A DNA stretch of 64,000 bases from contig OZ022258.1 of the NCBI GenBank assembly GCA_963978905.1, forward strand, positions 50,080,591 to 50,144,590, read 5' to 3'. Positions 1-13,500 of the stretch are shown piece after piece; the first letter of the stretch is position 1, and each line of letters starts with the position of its first letter. The DNA comes from Trichostrongylus colubriformis (lineage: Eukaryota; Nematoda; Chromadorea; Rhabditida; Trichostrongylidae). The notes below the pieces were generated by a model, which did no database searches, had not been told where the DNA came from, and saw nothing but the letters and a program-made list of their open reading frames with translations. Both the position numbers and the translations under genes were made by a program.

Positions 1-299
1 CTGCAGTCATCTCATTCTATCAGCACTTTTACATCCTCTCGTGTTCTTAGGTTCGTTTTTTTTGTTTCCTTTGTTGTTTTATGTCAATCTAAATACTTTT
101 TGAATGTCAAAATGAAAATGCAATAAAGGGGTGTTGCTAAAGACACCAGTATACATTAGCGCGGCAACGAAGTTTCTGAGTATGAAAGAGGATAAAAGTA
201 TCATGGCAAGATATTCCTGGAATGTACCTCTAGAAGCAGGAGCAAGCTGAACCACCACTTTCACCACATGAAAATATGTAGCCTTCAGTTGGCACAGTC

Positions 300-905
300 G
301 GGCTTTTGAGCACTTTCGGCATCAGGCTCCGCACAAACAGCAAAGCCAGCTTCCGTGGTGGATCTCCTGTGGGATGCTTCCTAAGGACTGACCTATGGAT
401 TTATGGAAGTCACAGAGCTCTAGCTGCTTGGACAACGCTGCTATGATCCGAAGTGTCATTTTTCGTGCCTCAAACCCGTCTCCGGAGGGGTTTCAATGGT
501 AATGGCACGTTCTGGCTTTTGGAAACGAAGGGTGTTGGAGCCTGGAAGAGACGGAATGTTCAAGAACACCACCCAGTATGAAACCCCTGAGGTACCCAGA
601 GTGAACGGACCTTAGCAAGGTTGTGAACGAAGGTGACGAAATCTTGGATAGTGCCGAATTGAGGTGATTCATCGTGTTTACACGGAAGAAGCTCCCGATC
701 CTGCCGGATTGAGGTGATTCATCGTGTTTACACGGAAGAAGCTCCCGATCCTGCTAGTGCAGAGGCTGTTACGGAGTCTAATGATGGTGTTAGGTGTGTT
801 CTCGAATCTGGGACTACCTCGTCAGAATTTGCTAATGTTGGACTAAAATAGGGTTGAATGTTGAGGAGTGGAGGACAAAAAGTTACTCTTCTTTGGCACC
901 CCCTG
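300..905 (+). repeat. Diverged copy of an inverted-repeat DNA element
   Basis: This stretch matches, in opposite orientation, the interior and one end of the element at 22652-23359. Shared blocks include the stretch around GGTAATGGCACGTTCTGGC, the block with CTCTGGGTACCTCAGGGG-like sequence, and the terminal GGAGGACAAAAAGTTACT followed by CACCCCCTGTA. Only the right end carries a recognisable terminus. At 658-755 a ~50-bp segment containing GAGGTGATTCATCGTG is directly repeated twice, almost perfectly. No coding region is supported. Confidence 0.6.
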
Positions 906-1321
906 TAGTTTCATTTCATCGCATATTTCGAATTGTGACCCTGAAAATAGCGAATGATCGGTAGGAATATGGTGGTTCGTGAATGCGATTACTGCAGATA
1001 ATAAAATTGACAAAAGGGAAAGAAAAAGTAAAGAAAAGACGCGAGATTGCCTCATCATCAAGTGAAGGCGGTTGGGTCATAAGTTACAAACAGAGCGTTG
1101 TCGATAGCGTTACGAAGTATGAGCCTGAATGGCGACTAATTGAGCGCTTTTATCCTTGACTTTGGTGTCTTGGGATGTAGCAGGTTTTTGTTGCTTTCCT
1201 CATCCATAGGTTCTTTGCTATTCTGGACCAACACTACTTTTTCACAAATCATTTCAAACATGCAGCAAGCAGCTGCCTTCGCGTGCCATTTCCACTCAAC
1301 AGCTTGTACAGGTTGGGGTTA

Positions 1322-1480
1322 TCATACCTTTTATATAAACCAGGAGTTTGGTTTGTCCGTTTGTCTGTGTGTCCACCCTGTGGTTCAGTTACCCAAGTTT
1401 ACGGTGGAATCCATCGCGTGGTAAGGCTTGGGTGAGTGGCGAGAGTGTGTGGCGGGGTGCGGGAGTTCGATACACGTTCT
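1322..1480 (-). repeat. Inverted copy of the SL1-motif repeat end
   Basis: Reverse-orientation copy of the end sequence found at 46.6, 53.9 and 55.9 kb: ATATAAACCAGGAGTTTGGT, a GTCCGTTTGTCTGTGTGTCC block, then a diverged SL1-like stretch (GGTTCAGTTACCCAAGTTT, 1382-1400), then a GTGAGTGGCGAGAGTGTGTG block. About 18 of 22 positions match SL1 here, the weakest of the copies. Confidence 0.65.
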
Positions 1481-1605
1481 TGCTCCGAAATCAACTGTAG
1501 TTCCATTGTGTTAATCGCGCGGTACTGTGCGATAGCCCAACTGGTGAGGACATATAATTGGTATCCATTCCTTGACAGGTGCAGAGTCGTCTGGACGCCT
1601 ATCAT

Positions 1606-2060
1606 TTAAAGGAGTCGTCCACGGAAAATGAGTTTTTGTGTTGTATGTGTATATATGTGTTACCCATATATTTATGTTGTATTTGCCTAATGTTGCCCTC
1701 ATGCAAAATCTCACGTGAAAATATGTAAATCTGGCTAAAAAAAACAGCACCACAAAGTGCGGTCCAGGTGGGCGGGGCCTCCGTGTAAAAGCCTCGTCCC
1801 GTCGTCCGCCGCCGTTGGGAACGGAGAGTGGGACTGTTTACGTAACCCTCTGTTCCTGCAATGCGTCTCCGACCACGGCGGACGACGGGACGAGGCTTTT
1901 ACACGGAGGCCCCGCCCACCTGGACCGCACTTTGTGGTGCTGTATCTCAGCCAGATTCACATTTTTTCGCGTGAAATTTTGCATGAGGCCAACATTAGGC
2001 AAATACAACATAAACATATGGGTAACACAAAAACTCATTTTCCGTGGACGATTCCTTTAA
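1606..2060. mobile_element. Inverted-repeat MITE, TTAA-flanked
   Basis: A 455-bp palindrome. The left arm begins TTAAAGGAGTCGTCCACGG and the right arm ends with the reverse complement, CCGTGGACGATTCCTTTAA. The arms pair imperfectly over most of the length, including the GC-rich inner blocks around GGGCGGGGCCTCCGTGTAAA. There is no transposase ORF. TTAA at both tips suggests piggyBac-type mobilisation, but this is inference. Related copies lie at 38925-39350 and, truncated, at 42600-42870. Confidence 0.8.
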
Positions 2061-5000
2061 GTGGAAAACATTTCGAGAACTAGTGTAGCGGTCAGGCTAG
2101 ACTATGTGTTTTGCGGATATGTGGATTGAATAATTAGTACCAATAAGTGGTGCAAGAACTCTGGATCGCATTATTATTTTATCTTCCTAATGCATTCAAG
2201 CAGTGTTTTTCTGTACTATTTTTTCAAGGAAATGTAATTAATGCGTTGTACTACTCACGTAGACAATCCCTTTGGTAAAAAGCCTGCAGAAAGTACTCAC
2301 CTACCCATATTCACTTCTTTTGACAGTGTGAAATTGCTTCTCATTTCCATCAATGCGAAACCTTACCTGCGGAAAAGGCTCTTAAATGGAACATCACACA
2401 GGGCTTTCTTTAAAGGTTTCCATGGAGAAACGAGTATGCGGGGAGTAACAGTCATGAAGAAAATCAAGAGAGAAGATATTATAGGTAATTGTAGAATGTA
2501 CATGCATTGGGGTTTGGTAGAAGTCAGGTGTGAACTTAATTTTTAATTAAAAATTGAGCAGACGTGGCTGTTCGTGCTGAAAAGGTGCCTCCTTGACGTT
2601 TTTTCTAATTTGTCTATATTTCTATGCATCGGTCTATATATTTTCTTCCATACATCAGCATGGTCATTCCTAATTCGATTATTTCTCATGGTTTTTTTTA
2701 ATATAATCATTTCGCTAGTCATAGTTCTTCTCTGCCACTACTTTTATAACTTTCTCTTTCTCTACAGAACTACTTTATGTTACAGTTGTTTTTTCATCAC
2801 CTATGCCTATGTGCAGTACAGGTCGTATGCTCTTTTCCTTTCGCATACAACCAGTTGACCTTCATCTTGCTTATACTCTTTGATTCTTTCTGCATAATAT
2901 TTCCTATGTTATTCTTTTTGCATCTTTTCCATTTCTGACCCTCTGTATTTGCGCTGATCTACCTGTCAGCTGCACTTCATAGGGACTATTTTGAACAAGA
3001 AATATTCTACCAGATGTGCGTTGTGGGTTCTGAAACATGAAGTGGAAAAATCAGTGAAAACAACACAGTGAGGAGGGAGGCAAGTTAAACAGAAAAACGA
3101 GTAAAATCACGATGTCTTCTTTTGGCACTCCCCCAACTCGCTGGAAAAAAAACTCGTTGCGTTTTTTGTTTCGCAGCTAAATTCTTTTCATCAGTTAACG
3201 TACTTTGCACCTTTTTCCCATCGCTATGACGACGGTCATGAGTGTAGCTTGCAAAATTTTTATATCCATTGCTTTGCACATTTATTAACAGTCGTTATTC
3301 CTTTTTTAAAGGCTGGACTCTTGTCAGATGTAAATTTCCGCCGTTTTTAGCCATGTTGTGAGGAGGGAGGAGGGTCGTAGGAGGTGCTGCTTAATTGGTG
3401 TATCATGAAAGTGGGCAGGGCTCGTTCAAACGAATATGATATACGGTGCACTTATAAAACGTGAGTAGTTAACGCTCAATGCATACTTGGAATAAAAAAG
3501 GAATTTCTCAGTCAGAAATTTGATTATGTACATTTTGAGTGGAGAATCGTCATACATCTGCATACTGTAAACCATTCAAAATTGTACCTTTCCTGTAATG
3601 TTGATCTAAATGTGTCCTTAAACATTTGTTACTTGAATAGGTTTACAATAAGGGATTTTCGATTGTGCGAGCGCAAGCGCATTTCCTGGCCCACGTCGCC
3701 TTCGCCTTGCAACCCTGATTGTCTGCAATCTTCTCTCGTTTCTGCCTCGTAATACTCTGAAAATGGAGCAATTACGTTCTCTCCACCACTGCCAGTTTAT
3801 TGGAGCTCTCTATCGTTGTTTTATAGTTTCTGATATGAAGAGAAGCTTCGAAAAGGTTCTCGTTAGAATCTCTTTCGCAAGTGTTCCATTAGCTGACAAC
3901 GATTCTAATGGGGTTTCAAGACACGAGAGCTTTCTTCCATCTTGGTTTCTAATGGCTGTGATTCAACTGAAAGCATAAAAGCAGATGTTCATATATGCGA
4001 AAACTGAACAGCTGCGGCTGATGCCTGACTTGATTTCTGTGATTTTGTGGTTTTGCTATTTAGCGATGTGGCTCGCGTGCAAATCACGTCATCGCCCAAT
4101 CTCAAGAATCAGCAAGGCGCGAAACACTGCGGCATCACAAAGTTGCGAATTCTGACATTGATGTGGTGTTTTCGTGTAAGAGGGAAAACCGACCAGCTGA
4201 AACTCGCTAATTTCAGTCCGAATGGCTCGCTTTATCTCGTGTCGTTCCGTTTTTGTTATCTACTATCGTTCCAGAGCACTTTGATGGGCTCAATACTCAT
4301 CAGTTCGAAATCTCTACATTTTTGATTTTTTTACGCGGAAGCGTTCATAGTGTAAGTGGAATGAGAGGAATTGTGGGATTACTGGAAAAGAATGTGATAC
4401 GTATCAATTGGGAGATCCCGGAGACCAGTTGAAAATTTCAAGTATCCAATACTCGCTAATTTCACCTTTCCGATTGTCCCATTAGCTTCGCGATCGGTAT
4501 CTGGCCTTTATCTACCAATTCCGTAATTCTGTTATTTCCATGCCTCATGGTTATGGCATGTTACATAAATATAGAATTGGAAGGATCGCGAAATCTGTGT
4601 AATGCATCAGATAAGTGTCGATTGTAAGAATCGTGCGATTAGTGGAAAACGGTACGTATCTGCTCCTTTCACTATTTGCACTTTCCCTCCGATTGTTATG
4701 TGTCTAATTTTTCCAACTAATAGTAGCTCTGGATTCACCATTTCCACAACAACACTGTATTCAAATACGGAATCTTCGGATCTCCAAATGAAATCTTCGT
4801 ACCTTTCTACTTTCTCCTTCAACGGTGTTTTGAGTTTCTTTTGTCAAATTAAGTTCTAATGGGAGCCTCAAACTTTCTTCTGTTCCCTTTCTTATTCCCT
4901 TCTTTTTGATTGTTCTTTGTTATCATAGGACAGACCACTGTCCCAAATTACCATGTTCTTACTCCAGAGTAACACTGAGAATCATAATCTCTTCAATTCT

Positions 5001-6655
5001 CTTGGAATGGCTTATAAGTAATCCAGGTGGGATTATTCAATTGAACACTATGCTCACTGTCAGCTAATGCATGAAGGTGGGGGAGGGGCTCTGTATTCTA
5101 AATGGGCGTGGGAAATGAGCGTGGGTGGCGTACTTATAATTATATGCGGGAGTGGATGATTATGTCGCATTAGACGGACGTGTGCAAACATAGCCAGTTT
5201 ACAACGGGTGCCACCCGATATGGAATTTATCAATCAGTTTGCTTACGGTAGCAAATGGCTTCCACCACTATCACAGAAGGCTGACGATCACAGTCTGAGT
5301 CCTCCCCTTCGCTGTCCGTGATCGTAACTGTTGGTGACGTTTGATAGTGTTCAGGTTTGATGAGACGTTCTCTACGTGATTTCCGCGAAAGTAGTCGGCA
5401 AAAAATTAATGTTTGATTGTTGGTTGACGTACGAAAAGATAGCAATGCATCATTTTGTTGTTCTACGCCTTCTTTTCATTATATTCAGTCAAATGCGTCT
5501 GCCAGGTCATAATATGGGAATTTTTATGTATAATCTATGCATTATAAATGATCTAAGTAAATGTTTTCTCACTCTGAATCTCAGTTACCATCCCCCTACC
5601 TTTTCCGAGATTTTTGCTGTTTTCGTTCTTAATCGGAATAACTTTCTGTTCTCCCTGTTTTTGTTGGAATATCTGACGTTTTCTGCCTTGAAATCCATGC
5701 GGTGTGGTGTCAGATCTTGTTCTGAGGCTGTGTTGGTTCCCATTGTTTTCATGCTTGACACTCGTTCCCTTCCAAAAGTCGGGCGAGTGGGTTAGTTTGC
5801 AGTCATACCTTGCAAAAGCGCGATTTAGCGAACGTCACGCTTCATTCTTCTCTTCGTGCGTCACGGCAAATGGGATTCTTCGACGATACTTAAGTAATTC
5901 TCTCTTGTGCAGCAGGTCAGCCGCACACTGTTTTCAAACCTTGGTGTCGCTTCAAATGAAGTTTTGTCTAAAAATCACTTTCCCGCCATGCTTGATGGTT
6001 AACTAATGGTTCCTGCTTTCTAAAGACAGTGATAAGGAAGATGCGAATAGTGAGGAATTACTGAAGTGACCCATCCACATTAAAACTGAGGTCCTAGAAA
6101 GACATTCTGCGGCGGAGTTTTCGGTGAAGAGTGTGCCCCTAAGCTGTGAAAAAACTCGCCCTTCTTGGCCACTGCCGCCTTTTTTATCCGAGCCCGCCTT
6201 TTAGGATCGATTTTGGCCTGAGGTGTAGAGTAATGTGCATTGTAGCAGAATTATACTTATCGTATCGTATTGATGCGGTATCGATTGAACTTACATGGTG
6301 TCTGATGTGTCGGTTTTTGGTGAAAACGTCTACCGGTCAGTAACAAAGATTGGAATGAATGATACAACAGTACCACTGCCCTTAATCCAATACAGCTGTT
6401 GTATCATCGAGTTTTTGCCCCTCGTGTGGGTCTGTAACAAGGGAAGCAGTGCCACAGTTTTCTGCTGTTTATGTCTAAGTAAGGTGACGAAACTCGTTAA
6501 TCATGGGATTTTTTTATAGTAAAAAAAATGGGCAGGTTCGAAGGAATGTTTTATGTTGTGTAAGATATGTGTTTACCCATTCTACCAGAATATAGTGTAG
6601 TGATGAGTTGGTTGTGAAAAAGTAATAGCGACAGGAATCGACTCTTTCTAAGGCT
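2061..6655. other. AT-rich intergenic DNA, no supported gene
   Basis: Only short unrelated ORFs with no recognisable motif, and no exon chain on either strand. No obvious repeat family was seen except general AT-richness. Distal promoter or 5' UTR exons of the downstream peptidase gene could lie here but cannot be recognised. Confidence 0.5.
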
Positions 6656-6656
6656 G

Positions 6657-6860
6657 CGATCATACCCAAATGAATGGAATTTTGAGAATCGGCACATCCG
6701 CTATTTGGGATTTTCGGCGATGGCACGTACCACCACGTGAGTTTATTGGCATTGTGGCAAATAGCCAAAATCGCGGATGTGCCGATGCGCTCATTTTCTC
6801 GATCGATACGCATTTTTTACTTTACGCCGATTCGCTGAAAATTCCATTCAGTTTGGTCTG
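6657..6860. mobile_element. Short palindromic MITE related to the 49.6-53.8 kb satellite
   Basis: A ~200-bp inverted repeat with ends GAATGGAATTTTGAGAATCGG and its near complement ending AAAATTCCATTC. It contains ATCGATCGAGAAAATGAG-type sequence (reverse strand), TTACGCCGATTCG and AATCGCGGATGTGCCGATGCG. The same words recur in every unit of the satellite array 43 kb away. Non-coding. Confidence 0.7.
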
Positions 6861-7554
6861 AACGTGGCCTAACAGTGGCGACCGATTCTATGCGACACTT
6901 AATGAGTACTTGTGAGTTTTTCGTTTACGTTGTAAACCATCGTATTTTTCTACTTCGGCTATTTAATCCTGGTGTTTGGTTCTTTCCGTAGATATTTAAA
7001 TTATTGTTGTGATGTACACCCCTCTTGAGCTGAAATGATAGGACCAAAATCCTATGGATAATCTAGCTTATACTAAAGCTCCACGGAGAACTGAACTGGA
7101 GAGTGGTGCTGCTTGTTCGCTCGCAGGGCAGGGTTCACGTCGCAGACAACTTGAGAAGAACAACGGTTATAGACGGCTTTGCGTTCCTTCCCTTGGTTTC
7201 ATCGTGTTCTTAGAAATACTCCCAATTAGCGTGCGGGGAATTAAAATAGCCTGTTTCTGCCTTTCTGCAGTACTCATTATGACTTCCGATTGCATCTCCT
7301 GATATGGGAAATTCATTTTCTTCGCTCGTCTTTGGCGGAAAATCTTAGCGGGTTCTCTTTCTTGATAGGAAATTGCGGCTTTCTTCTGAAGGAGGATGTT
7401 CAGCTATCTAATGGTTTCTAGACGTTCTTCAGTTTTTCTCAGACTAATCCCAAAACTTGAGTCTGGGTCACTTTTTTCAAAAAATCTGTTTATGCCCCAT
7501 CTTTTTTGAGGATTTGTAGAAATCGCTTCAATTACTTTTTTCTCATGCGTAGGA

Positions 7555-7566
7555 ATTCGCCACCTA
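7555..7566 (+). promoter_or_regulatory. Candidate trans-splice acceptor before the IDE start
   Basis: A pyrimidine-rich run followed by TGCGTAG lies at about 7543-7553, a dozen bases upstream of the chosen ATG at 7566. It could accept a spliced leader. Nothing in the sequence proves trans-splicing here. Confidence 0.3.
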
Positions 7567-10500
7567 TGCTTTTTCGTTTGAGGGCTCATCGCGTATTTTT
7601 GTGTACACCACGTGCCCGATTTATGTCAACGCCTGCAGCTAAAATGAGTGCTACCAAGAACATTGTACTTCGTCGTCACAATGATATCGTGAAAAGCAAC
7701 GAGGATCAACGAGAGGTGAGGGTTTTGTTTGTATTTCCGTAATGAAATGACAGGGAGGGTGAATGAGCAGGAACATTTCTTAACAGCTTTGTCGGGCGAC
7801 TTCTGACGTGAAAGGTGTGTAGCACTTGCATTCTGAGGGTTTAAACTTCGACATGAACTTTAATCCTTTGAGCTTTTGTCCCATATTTAGCAGTTTGAAT
7901 GCTATCATGCCGATTATGCGGTTCTGCCAGCCATTTCGCGTGCGACTCGCGACGGTTAACATTAGCTAGGAGGTTTTTCGCCCGTTTGAAGATTCACAAG
8001 CATGTGGCTTGAATGGAATTATTATCATATGAATTCAGTCCTACTTATAAGATGTTAACTGCATTCCGTGGTGACGTTGATGATACGGTATTTTGTAGTA
8101 TCGAGGACTGGAACTCACAAACGGACTGAAAGTATTGTTGGTATCTGATCCGACCACGGATAAGTCTGCAGCAGCCCTGGATGTGAATGCTGGTGAGTGG
8201 GTGATTTTTCAAATATCCTAGAATCCCATTGTGCAATAGGTTCATTTCTGCTCATGCTGGTACCATGCGCATGCACACATTTTTATTCTTTTCACCCAAA
8301 ATGTGGAGATGTCATTTTTGCAAATTACAGGACATCTTATGGATCCATGGGAGCTCCCAGGCACGGCCCACTTCTGCGAACATATGCTTTTTCTAGGTAC
8401 TGATAAATATCCCTCGGAAAATGAGTATAGCAAGGTATGATAGATTTAATCACAGTTTGATACGTCACGATTTTTTCATATATTGAATATTTTAGTTCAT
8501 TTCTGCTCACGCTGGTACCACGAACGCATATACGGCAGCTGACCACACAAATTATCATTTTGATGTGAAACCGGACCAGTTAGAAGTTACTTTTGTTCTA
8601 TTTATCATTGTACACTTGTGACTTATTATGTATGTATATGTATTTTGGAGATCATTCAGTGAAACCTATCCGAAATTAAGGGAGCATTGGATCGTTTTGT
8701 GCAGTTCTTTTTGGCCCCACAGTTCACAGAAAGCGCCACTGAAAGAGAGGTTTGCTGTTTCGTAATTTGCTTCTTTTTCAAGATATTTGTCAGTGAGATG
8801 ATGGAACATTTGGAATATTTCAATTCTTAAGGTATGTGCAGTTGACTCAGAGCATTCTAATAACCTTAAGAATGATGGATGGAGGAAGTTGCAAGTAGAA
8901 CGGTGAGCTCTGAATCGTTTTGCTAGAGCCAAAGATACGTGGAATGGTGGACGTTGGAAATTTATTTATCATTCTGGGTTTCTGAAACGATAATCGAACG
9001 CGGTGGGAATTATGGGTATAAGTGAAAGCGCATTTAAAAACAGCGCATCGTTACACATGAACGCACAGGTGCTGTATGTATTGTGACTAGACAAACGGTG
9101 CCCCTCTTTATGCTAATTTTCCATCTTTCACACTGTTAATCCCATTTTTTGATTTCAATTGCAAATATTGTAGAAAAGTTTGACTGCACGTTTTAGCAAA
9201 TAATTTTTAGTTTTCGATTTCGCTTCTTTTTTCATATATGTGTGAAAGCGTTTGTTTGAGAGTGCCATCTTGTTCAGGTTTCTTTCCAAACCGGGTCATG
9301 ACTACGGAAAGTTTGGAACAGGTAATAAGGTTAGTAGTGCTCTTTTCTATGTTATAGAATGTCATTGGAGGTTTAGCTATTTTGAAACAAAACTATTTCC
9401 AGAAAACCTTAATGGATGATGCTCGTAAAAATGGAATTGAACCAAGGGAGGCATTGCTGAAGTTCCATAAGCAATGGTATAGCTCTAACATGTGAGTTTC
9501 TCGTGCGTTTTGAAACATTTCATTAATTAGTATTTGCTTCAGCTAACCAAGTATTGTGAACTATTTTATGCTTGTAATTTACAAGATTTATCTTTATGTT
9601 ACTCTCACACCACCGCTTATTGTCTTTGCTTTTATTAGGCCTATGCAGAATAAATGGCCAAAACGGACCACTATCTTCAAAACGCCATAACTTCACTCAG
9701 ACACAACTTTATTTGTCGAAATAAAAACCATTCGAATCTACACAACCTTGCCAACGATCTGGTAAAGAAAATATGCCATCATGATCAAATTCTGGACTGC
9801 GAAAATTAATGAAGTCAACGATGGCATTTTCAACATGCATCGTTTCGGCGAACTGCTTCTGACCCAGGTTTGCATTGAGAACCGGGAAAAAGTGGTAATT
9901 CGTCAGAGATAGGTCTGAGGAATAAGGGGGTGAGGGAGAGTCTCATCAGTTTCTGCCGGGTGACTTGCGAACTGTGGGGTTTTGCGTTGTTTTGCGCACC
10001 CAGTAAAAAAATGATGCAGTTAAGCATCGAGCCTCTCCCTCACTCCCCTTATTCCCCAGACCTATCCCTGACGGATTACCACTTTTTCCGGGTTCCCGAT
10101 GCAAACCTGCGGCAGAAAAATTATGCACGGTAAAAATGCCATTCTTGACTTTATTGATTCTCGCAATCCAGAATTTGATCGTGATGGTATATTTTCCTTA
10201 CCAGATCGTTGACAAAATTCTGTAGATTCGAATGGTTTTTATTTCGACAAATAAAGTTGTGTCTGAGCGAAGTTATGGCCAATTACGTTTCGGCCATTTA
10301 TTCTGCATAGACCTAATAGTTCTAAGTGCAAACTTGTTTTAGTTTCCTAGTTCACTGATCTAAACTGCTGCTGTACAGCAAGCGTTTTGCATGTTTTCTG
10401 TTGAGCGTCAGTTGTTGTTATTCCAGCATGTCGCTATGCATTGTCGGCTCGGAGTCGTTAGATGAAATGGAATCATACCTTGGCACTTTGGGCTTCGATG

Positions 10501-13500
10501 CTATTGAGAATAAAAATGTGAAGCCGAAAGAATGGCTGGAAAGCCCTTATGGAGAGGAGCAGTTAGGTAAACGTATTGAGGTTGGTGTGGAGAAAGTCAG
10601 TAGACGTGTTGGGGTTGCTGTCATATGTATAAGTTTATGGTGCTGTAGGGATAATGATTGATATAAGCTAATTTGACATGTTGAAGTGTTTTTCGTGAGC
10701 CTTTAAATGTTTCATGGCCTTAAGTAACCCCATCCTCACTTTTTGCATTTTCCCGTAGATATCCAGTGAAAGCCGTTATTTCATAAACACTCAGCCAGAA
10801 AGTGGTGTTTCCAATTTTCGGTAATTTGATGCCAAATGACTCATACCGATTGGGATCTCATTGGTTGAGTAATGCTGATGAGCTCAATCAAATAATCGAT
10901 GAGCTAGTGCTGGATTTGAAGGTTGTACCGAAAATACGTTTCTGGCCTCCCTCCTTATTTCAAGTTCAGATAGTACCCATCAAGGATTCTCGTAGTTTAA
11001 CGATTCGCTTTCCTATTCCGGACCTGCAGGAGGAGTACAAGTCAAATCCGGCCCATTATATCTGTGAGTTCCAGCTGAGAGTATCACTGCGCGACTTAAG
11101 TTTTCCAAATCAACCTCTTTCTGTGGGTGATCGGATTCGTTTTTAGCCCATTTGCTCGGACATGAAGGGAAAGGCTCGTTATTATCGGAGCTGAAACGTC
11201 TAGGATGGGTAAGCTCGCTGTCGGCTGGTGAATCCACTCTGGCAAAAGGAATGAGCACGTTCGACATCCATGTTGATCTCAGTATTGGTATGTGGGATTT
11301 GCTCATAATATTCTGAATACTAAATTTTTAGGATTAAAATATGGGAGCGTTCGTAGTTAAGAGACTAAAACGCACATAAACGGAATGAGTTTAAACACAG
11401 CTTGCAAAAATTCCATGTTACAGATGGCCTTAATCATACGGAAGACATAGTCAGCTTAGTGTTTAACTATATTGGTCTACTGAAGCGTACCGGTGCTGTG
11501 GAATGGGTGCAAGAAGAACTCAGTGAACTGGGAGAGCTCAAATTTCGATTTAAGGTGAGTAAGCTTTGCTTTTAGTACTTTATACAAGCCTTTTTTACTG
11601 CTCAAATAAGGATGTGGTCAACCTCCACCGCTTTAGGACAAAGAGAATCCTATGAGTTTGGCAACGAAACTTGCGTCTGAACTAAAGCTTGTACCGTTTG
11701 AAGATATTCTGTCATGGCACTATTTATTAACAGAATTCAATCCTGGTATGTTACGCATTACGCTAAAACGATTCATCTCTCTATTTTTGAAAAATCAGTA
11801 ATTTTTTATTCAATTTAGATCGCATAATGGAAATTATCGACATGTTATCTCCACAGAATATGTTCTACATGGTGATCGCGAAAAACTTCAGCGGTCAAGA
11901 AGGAAACACTGAAGAGCCAGTTTATGGAACGGAGATAAGAATCAGTGACATCAATGAGGTGCTGTTTCGTTACTGAAAAATAGGTTATCCAAGTTTCAGT
12001 GCAAATAAGACTGTTTTTAAAGAGGACAATGAGTCGTTTCCAAGCAGCTCTGGATACAGTGCATCCTGCTCTTCATATGCCAGAGAAGAATGAGTATATT
12101 CCTACGAAGTTCGATCTGAAACCTCGGGAAACAGTGAAGAGGTACGGGTGACTGTTATCGTAGGTGGTTTTGTTTTCGTTCCGTTTACAACTCCATTTTG
12201 GCTGCGGCGTGTGAGCTTTACCTTTTGTTAGGGCTGTTCTTCAATTCTTTTCCGTTTCAATGTTCAGCTGACAACAGTTGCGATTGACATGCTGACGTAA
12301 TGTCCCATTTTATATTATGATTGAATGCTGTAATCTTTATAAATTTTCGTGCGTGGTTGCCATCATAATCAGTATTCCACGTGATGCATTATCAGTCCAT
12401 AATGTTTGTGGGTGGGTTGTCTGACGGGCTAGGAATATGGTTTACAGTTAATTATGCCCACACACTCATTCGGCAGCGCTCGGTTCAGTCTGATATCAGC
12501 TCTGGTTTACGCTATTCCTCGTGATTCAACTGCTACCAGCAGGGAATCCCAGTCTGAAGTTCTGGCGTTTTCTTTCTCATTGTTCCATAGCTTCGTGATG
12601 GTATCCACTCGGAATCGTGGTGACAGGTGGATGCGATTTGGTCTATAAAATGATTTACGAGGGTCAGTCAATGTACAAGTCAGTGTTTTTATCCGCTCAA
12701 GCTTACCTTGCACCCATTCACCTGCCCAGGATGGATGGAAGGCTTGGTTGGTATAGGCGACGATCGATGCGGGATTTGATCTCCACACCCACGCCATCTG
12801 TCACCACCACCTCCCCTAGCTTCGTGTTAGTACCAAGTAAAAGCCAACTTAAGTGGCGGAAGCTCCACGAAGTCGAGCGAATTACCGTGTTAGCGGTGTC
12901 ACCACGCGTTGTGTGAGTTAATAACTGACGGTTAGTCAGAGCTCATGAGAAGCCCAGGTACATTAAAGGCGCCGATAGGGGGGAGGAACAAGTGAAAAGC
13001 GTGAATACATATTCTTTGCAAATAAACCTTCTGCTAAAAAAAAAAGCTTGGAACGGAATATCCACCACAGAAAAGATAATGTATGACGGAACTGCATTAA
13101 AAAAGCGGAGTTTGGGGTTTTTACGGCCCCGCAGCACGGCGAGACGTTCTGTCGTTCATGCGTCAAGGGAGTTGGACGAGGGTGGAGCATCGCTCGTAGC
13201 CGGGCGATTCAGCCTCCCGCCCGTCTGCAGTCTATCCCCGGCTGTGAAGTAGATAAGCACAAAATAGAAGGGGTTCTGGGCTTCTATTTCTCGGGTTTTT
13301 CGCCGTTTTATTTCGTTCTTTCTCTACACTTACACTACTGAAATCCTCTACTTTCATATTCCACAATCTGCCAAGTTTACTCCTTCCGGTGTTTTTAAGG
13401 TCCCGTACTGAAATCATTGTGGTTTCAGTGAGCACCCTCGGGTTATATACGACGATGTGTGGTGTCGTATTTGGTTCAAGCAGGATGACGAGTATAAACT

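Noticed and set aside
9930..10133. Functional mariner transposase gene
   Set aside because: Only the C-terminal part is present, duplicated head to head and broken by frameshifts and stops.
10802..11146. Continuous ORF as a single IDE exon starting near 10755
   Set aside because: The M16 alignment requires [10 protein letters not shown], which arises only if the exon starts at 10965. The upstream part of the ORF has no family similarity.
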